Below are positions 1 to 5,591 of a stretch of DNA of 13,693 nucleotides, piece after piece. The notes below the pieces were generated by a model. It ran no database searches. It had not been told where the DNA came from and saw only the letters and a list, made by a program, of their open reading frames with translations. This stretch comes from CAZQLE01 sp964593905 (GTDB lineage Bacteria; Chloroflexota; Anaerolineae; Anaerolineales; Anaerolineaceae). Where the stretch lies: NCBI GenBank assembly GCA_964593905.1, contig CAZQLE010000106.1, forward strand, positions 1 to 13,693, read 5' to 3'. Numbering within the stretch: position 1 is the stretch's first letter; every line of letters starts with the position of its first letter. Position numbers and translations under genes: made by a program.

Positions 1-3
1 GTT

Positions 4-1401
4 TTATTGAACTGCCTCGCGCGCTTTAACAAAGGCGGCCACGCTGCGCTCAATATCTTCACTCGTCGTTGCCCACGAACACACGCTGACCCGGATGACC
101 GGCGTATTGTGCCAGTTGGCGCTGCCGCACCAGCATTCTCCAGACTGCTGGAGGTTTTTCAGGGTGGCAAACGTCTCTTCCGGGCTGTTGCAGGCCACCA
201 GCACCTGGTTAAAAACGATCTCGTTAAGCACATGAAATCCATGCGCGCTGATCTGGCTGGCAAATTGCCCGGCCCGCGCGCACAACCCGTTTACCAGGTC
301 TTCAACCCCGCTTTTGCCGATGGTTTTGAGGGTGGCCCACAGCTCGACGCCGCGGCTGCGGCGCGACATTTCAGGCGTGTAGAGCATTCCATCCCTGTTT
401 TCGCTGTATAGAATATAAGAGCCGGTTGCTTGCATGGCGGCTGCCAGCGCTTCAGGCTGCTTGCAGAGGATGATACCGCTGTCGTAAGGTGTGTTAAGCG
501 TTTTGTGCCCGTCGACCGACCATGAATCGGCCTTCTCCAAACCGCGGGTCAGGTGGTGTTTTTCTGCCGAGGCTGCCGCCCATAAGCCAAAAGCGCCGTC
601 GATATGCACCCAGGCCCCGGCCGCGTTGGCGCGGTCGCAAATTTCATCCAGCGGGTCAAAGGAACCCGAGTTGACATTGCCCGCCTGCAAGATCACCAGT
701 GTGTTGCGGTCCAGTTCGGGAACCCTGGCGGCGATCATGCGTCCCTGTTCATCCACCGGCACCATTTCAACGCGGTCTTTACCCAGCCCCAACAGCGCCA
801 GCGCTTTGAATACCGTGCCGTGCGCCTCGGCGCCGACCACAACGCGCAGCGGCGGTGCGCCAAACAGCCCCTGCGAATTGACATCCCACCCGGCGCGTTT
901 TAAGATCTCGTGCCGGCCAGCCGCCAGCCCGCACAGGGTTGCCATCGAAGTGCCGCTCACAAACCCGGCCACACACCCTTCCGGGAGCCCCAGAAGCTCA
1001 AGCAGCCATTTCTCGCAGACGGTTTCGAGCTTTGACAGCACGGGTGACGAGACATATAAAGTGGAAATCTGGTCCCAGGCATCTGCCAGCCATTTCGCCG
1101 CCATGACCGGCGGAAACACGCTGCCGACCACCAGACCAAAATATCTCCCCCCGGTATGTGTAACCGTTGCCGGAGAGCCGTATTCGTGCAGCATGTGCAG
1201 CATGGCCGTTGGATCGCCCGGCGCAGCGGGCAGCGGCTCATCAAATGCGACTAGATTTTTCAACGCTGTTTCAGTGGGGAATACATTGCGCTCAAAAACG
1301 CCATCCATATAGTCATAAGCATAAGACTTGGCCTGTTCAAATAAATCGCGCTGGCGGGTCAGCGCGTACATTTCTTTTTGTAGACTGGTTTGTTTTGACA
1401 C
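4..1401 (-). CDS. Group II PLP-dependent decarboxylase (aspartate aminotransferase fold)
   Basis: 465-residue pyridoxal-phosphate enzyme of the group II decarboxylase family (glutamate, aromatic amino acid and cysteine sulfinate decarboxylase relatives), probably cytosolic and releasing CO2 from an amino acid. Visible landmarks are the cofactor-stacking histidine H194 in AEAHGTVFKA, D268 in AWVHIDGAFG, which would contact the pyridine nitrogen, and the Schiff-base lysine K300 in SVDGHKTLN. The C-terminal part has PVIRVSVCSWATTSEDIERS, typical of this family's small domain. Length is normal for the family. The start is GTG at 1399-1401, with AGGAG eight bases upstream. It is transcribed away from the glycosidase gene at 1672, and its stop lies at the window edge, so downstream neighbours are unknown. 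Family assignment is firm. The substrate is not: no neighbouring gene gives a pathway, and some family members act as aldolases or deaminating synthases. Confidence 0.9.
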   Translation of the reverse strand: MSKQTSLQKEMYALTRQRDLFEQAKSYAYDYMDGVFERNVFPTETALKNLVAFDEPLPAAPGDPTAMLHMLHEYGSPATVTHTGGRYFGLVVGSVFPPVMAAKWLADAWDQISTLYVSSPVLSKLETVCEKWLLELLGLPEGCVAGFVSGTSMATLCGLAAGRHEILKRAGWDVNSQGLFGAPPLRVVVGAEAHGTVFKALALLGLGKDRVEMVPVDEQGRMIAARVPELDRNTLVILQAGNVNSGSFDPLDEICDRANAAGAWVHIDGAFGLWAAASAEKHHLTRGLEKADSWSVDGHKTLNTPYDSGIILCKQPEALAAAMQATGSYILYSENRDGMLYTPEMSRRSRGVELWATLKTIGKSGVEDLVNGLCARAGQFASQISAHGFHVLNEIVFNQVLVACNSPEETFATLKNLQQSGECWCGSANWHNTPVIRVSVCSWATTSEDIERSVAAFVKAREAVQ

Positions 1402-1494
1402 CTTTTACACTCCTGTGAAAAAGCCTGTGGGGTTGGAATTTAATCTGTGCAGAGACCCCTGTGGATCTCTGTAATGGTGGCGGCGTACCTTATA

Positions 1495-1523
1495 AATATA
1501 TGCTTATCAGCCCCAAGATGCAA
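1495..1523 (-). promoter_or_regulatory. Possible sigma-70-like promoter of the decarboxylase gene
   Basis: Read on the minus strand, TTGCAT (1518-1523) and TATATT (1495-1500) are separated by exactly 17 bases and lie about 95 bases upstream of the GTG start. The -10 box matches consensus at 5 of 6 positions and the -35 box at only 3 of 6, so this is a candidate. The rest of 1402-1671, between the divergent decarboxylase and glycosidase genes, shows a short imperfect hairpin near 1450-1470 and an A-rich tract at 1619-1626. I saw no convincing plus-strand promoter and no gene there. Confidence 0.35.
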
Positions 1524-1671
1524 TTGCCCTGAAAAACGGCAGGAACAAGCGGGTCATCTGTGCGGCTCTTTTTCTATACCAAATCTACACCTTTCCAATT
1601 CCTTTTCTCAATACAATCAAAAAAAATGAATGTCGGGTTTACCGGCGCCGAAGCAGAAAGAAGAGATTGGC

Positions 1672-2655
1672 ATGAGTGCGCCAGAGAAAAAAACAATTTT
1701 TTGCTTTATTACCGCCCTGGTGGTGGCCCTGGGGGTCATCTCCTATTTACTGGCAGATCGATATCTGATTGAGCATGTTGAAATTGCCGATGTCAGCGCG
1801 GTTGCGGCGGCTGCCGCAGCAACAGATACCGCCCCCCAAAGCAGCGCGGCAGTGCCCGCGCCGACCGTCCTCTCTGAAGGCACAGCCCCAACGGCGGCCG
1901 TGATGGCGGATGATTGGAATTATCAAAGCGAGAGCGTGTCCATTGCAATTCAAAAGGTCTCTACCGGCAGCGGGAAAAACACCGTGACCTACTTTGTGGC
2001 CGATGTGGTTCTGAACGATGCCACACAGTTAGCCAGCGCCTTCGCCAAGAATCAGTTCGGCGCCAATATCATCGACGAAACCTCGCAAATTGCCGCCGAT
2101 CATAACGCCATCTTTGCCGTCAACGGCGATTATTACGGCTTTCGCAGCGATGGAATCGTCATCCGCAACGGCGTCATTTATCGGGATGAACCGGCGCGGG
2201 TTGGTCTTGCCTTTTTTTCGGATGGTTCGATGAAGATTTATGATGAAACGCAGACCAGCGCGCAGCAACTGCTGGAGCAGGGGGTTTGGAATACGCTGTC
2301 TTTTGGGCCGGCGTTAATTGAAAACTCGCTGGTTTCAACCGGGTTTAAAAACGTCAATGTTGACACCAATCTGGGCAATCATTCGATCCAGAATGCCAAC
2401 CCCAGAACCGGGGTGGGGGTGATTGACAAAGACCACTTTGTGTTTGTGGTGGTCGATGGGCGCAGCAGCGGTTACAGCCGCGGCGTCAGCCTGAGCGAGT
2501 TTGCTGAAATCTTCAAGCAACTGGGGTGCAGCGATGCTTATAACATCGACGGCGGCGGGTCTTCGACCCTGTATTTTATGGGCCGGGTGGTCAATAACCC
2601 GCTGGGGAAAAACCGCGAGCGTGGCACCAGCGATATACTGTTTATTGCAGAATAA
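1672..2655 (+). CDS. Membrane-anchored phosphodiester glycosidase (NAGPA domain) protein
   Basis: 327-residue protein with an N-terminal signal anchor (about residues 8-28, FCFITALVVALGVISYLL), an Ala/Pro/Thr-rich linker (about 41-80) and a C-terminal NAGPA-type domain (about 90-327). Domain landmarks are AVNGDYYGF (149-157), NPRTGVGV (243-250), VVDGRSSGYSRG (260-271) and AYNIDGGGSSTLYF (289-302), ending with a conserved RGTSDILF. The family includes the mammalian enzyme that uncovers mannose-6-phosphate and bacterial proteins linked to exopolysaccharide or wall glycan processing, so the domain should face outside the membrane. I chose the ATG at 1672 because AAGAAGAGA precedes it at good spacing and it puts the hydrophobic segment near the N-terminus. 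An in-frame ATG at 1630 would add 14 polar residues without a good ribosome site. No glycan genes adjoin it, so its substrate is unknown. Confidence 0.88.
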   Translation: MSAPEKKTIFCFITALVVALGVISYLLADRYLIEHVEIADVSAVAAAAAATDTAPQSSAAVPAPTVLSEGTAPTAAVMADDWNYQSESVSIAIQKVSTGSGKNTVTYFVADVVLNDATQLASAFAKNQFGANIIDETSQIAADHNAIFAVNGDYYGFRSDGIVIRNGVIYRDEPARVGLAFFSDGSMKIYDETQTSAQQLLEQGVWNTLSFGPALIENSLVSTGFKNVNVDTNLGNHSIQNANPRTGVGVIDKDHFVFVVVDGRSSGYSRGVSLSEFAEIFKQLGCSDAYNIDGGGSSTLYFMGRVVNNPLGKNRERGTSDILFIAE

Positions 2656-2661
2656 AAAAAG

Positions 2662-2700
2662 AGAATGCCGGCTGTCAAAAAATATGACAGCCGGCATTCT
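2662..2700. terminator. Bidirectional rho-independent terminator between convergent genes
   Basis: A perfect 16-bp inverted repeat (2662-2677 with 2685-2700, arms AGAATGCCGGCTGTCA and its complement) encloses a 7-base loop. It is flanked by an A-rich run at 2654-2660 and by TATTTTC at 2701-2707. It sits 6 bases after the glycosidase stop and 24 bases before the regulator stop. The A-run reads as a U-tract for minus-strand transcripts and the T-rich side serves the plus strand, so it can end both. Confidence 0.9.
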
Positions 2701-2724
2701 TATTTTCAGAATCAGTGTTTCATC

Positions 2725-3459
2725 TTAGAGCTGCACCGGCATACGGTGGATGTGGTAACGGAAGCGGTCTCCCCGATAGACGCCGCGGAAGAACTCAAAG
2801 GGCCGGGATTCGGCATTGCGCAGCACCCGCGAAACCACTACAACCGGCGCGCCGCGTTCCACCCCCAGGGTCTTGGCATCTTCCCGGTCGGCCGGCAGCG
2901 CTTCGAGAAAGTGTTCAGCGGTGCAGTTGGACAGGTCGATCCGGCTGAGATAAAACATGGTTCCGGCGGTTTTGGCCAGTGAGAGGTCAATCTTATCCAC
3001 ATAATCACCGGTGACGTATGAATCGGTGTGCCCGATTGCCAGATCGTTGGCAAAGCGCAGCCGCTGCAGGCAAAAAACCTTGGTTCCGGGGGCAACTTGC
3101 AGCCAGGTGGCTATTTTGTCTGGCACGACAACCTCTTCAGCCTGGATCACTTTCCACGATACCTGCATGCCCTTTTCGTTAAACTCGGACATTTCCAGTT
3201 CGAAGGCGTTGGGCCCTTCCATGAATTTGGTCTGGGTGACAAACGTGCCGCGCCCTGCTTGGCGGTTGATGATGCCTTCCATCTCCATTTCGCGCAGGGC
3301 CTGCCGGACGGTGGTACGGCTCAGATCAAATTTCTGCTGAATTTCCTCTTCGGTGGGGAGCTGTTCTCCCGGTTTCCAATCTCCTACGCGAATTCTTTCG
3401 GATAAAAGCTGTTTGAGTTGAATGTACAGCGGTAGGTGGGAATTTCGATTGACTTCCAT
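2725..3459 (-). CDS. GntR family transcriptional regulator, HutC/UTRA type
   Basis: 244-residue cytosolic DNA-binding repressor or activator. Residues 1-75 form a GntR winged helix: LPLYIQLKQLLSERI, the GEQLPTEEEI turn, recognition helix SRTTVRQALREMEMEG and wing RQAGRGTFV. Residues about 95-237 are a UTRA ligand-binding domain (hydrophobic strands, LQRLRFAND, YLSRIDLSNCTAEHF, a C-terminal EFFRGVYRGDRFRYHI), which places it in the HutC subfamily that senses small metabolites. ATG at 3457-3459 is preceded by CCCGGAG, four bases away. A palindrome in its promoter (3503-3518) implies autoregulation, and half of that palindrome is repeated between the amidohydrolase and the ABC importer. It therefore most likely controls uptake and breakdown of one compound, itself or a derivative being the effector. 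Family call is firm; the regulon is inferred from shared sites. Confidence 0.93.
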   Translation of the reverse strand: MEVNRNSHLPLYIQLKQLLSERIRVGDWKPGEQLPTEEEIQQKFDLSRTTVRQALREMEMEGIINRQAGRGTFVTQTKFMEGPNAFELEMSEFNEKGMQVSWKVIQAEEVVVPDKIATWLQVAPGTKVFCLQRLRFANDLAIGHTDSYVTGDYVDKIDLSLAKTAGTMFYLSRIDLSNCTAEHFLEALPADREDAKTLGVERGAPVVVVSRVLRNAESRPFEFFRGVYRGDRFRYHIHRMPVQL

Positions 3460-3494
3460 GCGGCTCCGGGTGATATCTATTACTGGAAATATCT

Positions 3495-3524
3495 TATATT
3501 TGCAATGTTATTACATTGTATCAA
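3495..3524 (-). promoter_or_regulatory. Probable promoter of the gntR gene
   Basis: On the minus strand, TTGATA (3519-3524) is a good -35 box. At 17-base spacing the -10 region is AAATAT (3496-3501), and a better-looking TATAAG lies slightly further down (3493-3498, 20-base spacing). The operator palindrome at 3503-3518 fills the spacer almost exactly, so bound regulator would block RNA polymerase. The exact -10 is uncertain. Confidence 0.5.
3503..3518. promoter_or_regulatory. Candidate GntR operator (palindrome) in the gntR promoter
   Basis: CAATGTTATTACATTG has perfect 6-bp arms (CAATGT/ACATTG) around TATT. The core GT-TATT-AC fits the GT-N-TA-N-AC pattern known for HutC-subfamily operators. 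It lies 44 bases upstream of the regulator's ATG, between its -35 and -10 boxes. The left half CAATGTTA recurs at 5327 and 5351 next to the amidohydrolase and importer genes. Binding by this regulator is inferred. Confidence 0.7.
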
Positions 3525-3605
3525 CCAGGGGCAAATGTGTCAATATCCCTGTCTGGGCGCAGCAGGGCTAAACGCAAAGCCCGCCGGAACCCACCCCTGC
3601 CCCTA

Positions 3606-3630
3606 CCCGCGGCGAAAACCGCTCCGCGGG
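3606..3630. repeat. Short GC-rich inverted repeat between regulator and amidohydrolase
   Basis: CCCGCGG (3606-3612) pairs with CCGCGGG (3624-3630) around an 11-base loop. It lies 12 bases from a longer hairpin at 3643-3681. Together they suggest an intergenic repeat-type element or part of a terminator region behind the amidohydrolase gene. The function is not evident. Confidence 0.4.
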
Positions 3631-3642
3631 GAAGAAACTTTC

Positions 3643-3681
3643 TTGGGTAGCAGAGCTTGCAAAACAAGCTCTGCTACCCAA
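3643..3681. terminator. Long perfect hairpin downstream of the amidohydrolase gene
   Basis: A 17-bp perfect inverted repeat (3643-3659 with 3665-3681, core GGGTAGCAGAGCTTG) encloses a 5-base loop. It lies 52 bases past the amidohydrolase stop on the minus strand, so it can act as a transcription stop or 3' mRNA stabiliser. No strong T-tract follows on the minus strand (GAAAGTTTCTT). It may instead be a copy of a dispersed intergenic repeat. The rest of the 3460-3733 gap holds the gntR promoter and operator plus GC-rich sequence without a gene. Confidence 0.5.
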
Positions 3682-3733
3682 ACCCCACGAAAAGGCAAAC
3701 TACTTTGCGAAACGCCGTGCTGGGCGCGGGTCT

Positions 3734-5194
3734 TTAATTTGTCATCTTGAATACGGGCGGGAAAAGTTCATTCGCAGGGCGTTTTTTGTAATCGCGCAGG
3801 GTATAGGCCGCGCGCATTTTATCAAAATAGGCCTGTCCTTTCAGCATCAGCTCCTGCGGATTCACCCCCGGGATGACGCCGTCTTCCATTACAATCCGCC
3901 CGTTGATGATCACCGTGCGGATATTCCAACCGCTGGTATGCAGAATGAGTGTGCGGATCGGGTCTTCCACCACCCCGCTGCGCAGCGAATGGAGATCAAC
4001 GATCACGATATCGGCTTTGGCGCCGGGTGAAAGATGCCCCAGGTCTTCGCGGCCCAGCGCTCTTGCGCCGCCCAGGGTGGCCGCCAAAAAGATTTCGCCC
4101 GGGTCGAGTGAACTCTGGCTGCCGGTGAGGACCTTGTTCAGGTTATGGGTCAGATCCATCACACGGATCATATCCGGCGGAAAGGTGTCTGTGCCGAGGC
4201 CAAGGTTGATCCCGCTGCGCAGGTAATGTTCAAAGGAGTTTAGCACTGCGCCATAGCGGGCCTCGATCACCGGGCAGTGCACCACTGTGGCGCCGCTGTC
4301 GCTTAGCCGATGCAGTTCATCTTCACCGGGCAGCGCGGGGTGGCGACCGCGCACATGGGTGGCATGCGGAATCATCACCCGCGGGCTGAGAAAATCGATC
4401 TCTGTGAGCAGTTCGAGCGGGGTTTTCCCGTGCCAGCGCTGCAACAGACGGATTTCACCCTCTTCCTGGCAGGCGTGCAGCCGCACCGGGCAGTTTAGCT
4501 CATCGGCAAAGCGCCGGGTTTGTTGCAGCAGCGCCGGGGTGCAGGTTTGAATGCGGGCTGGAGCGAGCAGCCCTTTGATCAGCCCGCCGTGCTTACCATC
4601 AAAATCACTGATAAACCGGGCGGCCTCCTGCAGTCCGCTAACGCCGCGCGGCTCATCCCAGATTACATCTTGAACGCCGTCGCTGTGGGTGACGCTGACC
4701 CCCGAGCGATAGCTGGGGCCCAGATAAACACGCAGTCCAAGCCCGGCGGCAATCTCTACCATGCGCTCAAACTCGGCATAGGTCTCGGCCCATGTTTTGT
4801 GATATTCACCGGCAATGGGCAGGGCCGTGGTCACTCCGTTCATAATCAACTGAACAAACGCATACCGCCTGCGCAGGGCTTCTTCCTCCGGCGTGAAAAT
4901 TTCTTCCCGCTCTGAATGAAAATATTCCTCAGACCATTCCAGCCCTTTGGCCATCTCGGGCGTCTGATAGGCATCCAGAATGGCATGATCGATATCGGCC
5001 AGCGCATCCAGGTCGATAAAACCGGGGCTGATGATGGCCTGTCCTGCGTCAATGGTGCGGTCCACTTCTGCACTGTACCGGTTTCCGACAAACAGAATGC
5101 GGTCGCCTTCATACACAACACACCCGTCTGAATAAACAACCGGCGCATGACCGTCGTAACCGATGACGAATTTTCCGGTGATTTTTGTTTTCAA
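3734..5194 (-). CDS. Amidohydrolase-superfamily enzyme (chlorohydrolase/deaminase-like) with altered metal motif
   Basis: 486-residue cytosolic hydrolase of the cyclic amidohydrolase superfamily (relatives: cytosine and guanine deaminases, triazine chlorohydrolases). Order: N-terminal beta-sandwich strands (1-55), PGFID entry to the barrel (57-61), VRLHACQEEGE with H240, VMIPHATHV with H277/H280, LGLGTDTFPPDMIR with D336, a helical stretch with LAATLGGARALG (370-381) and a C-terminal composite-domain return with LSPGAKADIVIVDL. The canonical HxH after PGFID is replaced by D63-A-L65. The start is TTG at 5192-5194, because AGGAGG (5203-5208) stands eight bases upstream; an in-frame GTG at 5287 would add 31 unlike residues and no ribosome site. 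It is divergent from the ABC importer and shares regulatory sites with it, so it probably hydrolyses the imported compound. Substrate unknown. Confidence 0.85.
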   Translation of the reverse strand: MKTKITGKFVIGYDGHAPVVYSDGCVVYEGDRILFVGNRYSAEVDRTIDAGQAIISPGFIDLDALADIDHAILDAYQTPEMAKGLEWSEEYFHSEREEIFTPEEEALRRRYAFVQLIMNGVTTALPIAGEYHKTWAETYAEFERMVEIAAGLGLRVYLGPSYRSGVSVTHSDGVQDVIWDEPRGVSGLQEAARFISDFDGKHGGLIKGLLAPARIQTCTPALLQQTRRFADELNCPVRLHACQEEGEIRLLQRWHGKTPLELLTEIDFLSPRVMIPHATHVRGRHPALPGEDELHRLSDSGATVVHCPVIEARYGAVLNSFEHYLRSGINLGLGTDTFPPDMIRVMDLTHNLNKVLTGSQSSLDPGEIFLAATLGGARALGREDLGHLSPGAKADIVIVDLHSLRSGVVEDPIRTLILHTSGWNIRTVIINGRIVMEDGVIPGVNPQELMLKGQAYFDKMRAAYTLRDYKKRPANELFPPVFKMTN

Positions 5195-5208
5195 CTGATC
5201 AGCCTCCT
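5192..5208 (-). promoter_or_regulatory. Shine-Dalgarno and TTG start that define the amidohydrolase N-terminus
   Basis: On the minus strand a perfect AGGAGG (5203-5208) is followed after 8 bases (CTGATCAG) by TTG AAA ACA (TTG at 5192-5194). No other ribosome site of comparable quality lies upstream, and the encoded protein then begins directly with the beta-sandwich strand expected for the family. Confidence 0.8.
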
Positions 5209-5287
5209 GGTTGCAACTATGCGTCTTTCCGGGCGGGGCCCGGTTAATCCTGTTTTTTTCGAACAAGTGAAAAATTGAATTATCCAC

Positions 5288-5316
5288 TTGACTTTTGGGT
5301 AACTACATTATATTAT
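5288..5316 (+). promoter_or_regulatory. Sigma-70-like promoter of the ABC importer operon
   Basis: TTGACT (5288-5293) and TATTAT (5311-5316) are separated by 17 bases, matching the consensus at 10 of 12 positions. Transcription would begin near 5323, just before the CAATGTTA direct repeats. It overlaps fully with an opposing promoter for the amidohydrolase. Confidence 0.7.
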
Positions 5317-5335
5317 AATAACAATACAATGTTAA
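5307..5335 (-). promoter_or_regulatory. Sigma-70-like promoter of the amidohydrolase gene
   Basis: On the minus strand, TTAACA (5330-5335) and TATAAT (5307-5312) are spaced by 17 bases and match the consensus at 11 of 12 positions. Transcription would begin near 5300, about 105 bases before the TTG start. Its -35 box lies inside the first CAATGTTA repeat, and its -10 overlaps the -10 of the opposite promoter. Confidence 0.7.
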
Positions 5336-5346
5336 TATAATAAAAC
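5327..5346. promoter_or_regulatory. Candidate GntR operator repeat 1
   Basis: CAATGTTAATATAATAAAAC is matched at 18 of 20 positions by the copy 24 bp downstream (5351-5370). Its first eight bases equal the left half of the gntR-promoter palindrome (3503-3518). It covers the -35 box of the minus-strand promoter and lies at about +5 of the plus-strand promoter, so binding could silence both. Confidence 0.6.
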
Positions 5347-5350
5347 GATC

Positions 5351-5370
5351 CAATGTTACGATAATAAAAC
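5351..5370. promoter_or_regulatory. Candidate GntR operator repeat 2
   Basis: CAATGTTACGATAATAAAAC is the second copy of the 20-bp direct repeat and starts 24 bp after the first. The period is a little over two helical turns, which would place two bound dimers on nearly the same face of the DNA. It lies in the early transcribed region of the importer operon. Confidence 0.6.
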
Positions 5371-5591
5371 ACAACCGCTTTATCCCCCACAGTGCGAAAC
5401 GATTTTGGGTGGGCCAATTGACCGGAAAGGGAATTTTCGGAGGCCCTGAGGGTGCTTTTCTTCTCGGCTATGCCATTTTGATGAAAATTTTTGGATTTGA
5501 TTCAGGAGGTGCCAACCAAGCGTATGCGTTTGCTATCCAACCGTCCCACATTCCAATTCCTAAAGTTCAATTAAGTAAGGAGAATATCGAG
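5371..5591 (+). other. Long 5' leader of the importer operon
   Basis: If transcription starts near 5323, the first gene has a leader of about 270 bases. It holds an imperfect stem (GGGCC 5411-5415 with GGCCC 5442-5446). It also holds a 16-codon ORF (ATG 5524, stop 5572-5574, peptide MRLLSNRPTFQFLKFN), 13 bases after AGGAGGT (5504-5510) and ending just before the binding-protein ribosome site. The frame of the binding protein is open upstream to 5409. I recognise no known riboswitch. Function is uncertain. Confidence 0.35.

Noticed and set aside
491..1312. 273-codon plus-strand open frame opposite the PLP decarboxylase
   Set aside because: Low-complexity Ser/Ala/Pro-rich translation with no domain. 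It lies wholly antisense to a well-recognised gene and results from codon bias in GC-rich DNA.
1447..1629. 60-codon open frame between decarboxylase and glycosidase
   Set aside because: No ribosome site or recognisable motif. It lies in the divergent promoter region and ends at the next gene's A-rich upstream tract.
2341..2365. CAATGTTGAC at 2353 as a further operator
   Set aside because: It lies inside the glycosidase coding region and diverges after CAATGTT. No promoter context.
5195..5287. GTG start at 5287 for the amidohydrolase
   Set aside because: It lacks a ribosome site and overlaps the promoter region. TTG at 5194 has AGGAGG at eight bases.
5327..5370. The two 20-bp repeats as a CRISPR or iteron array
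   Set aside because: Only two copies 24 bp apart with 4-bp spacers, in a divergent promoter and matching a regulator palindrome. An operator pair explains them better.
5409..5591. In-frame 61-codon N-terminal extension of the binding protein
   Set aside because: A lipoprotein signal peptide and TAAGGAG site place the start at 5592. The extension would bury the signal peptide.
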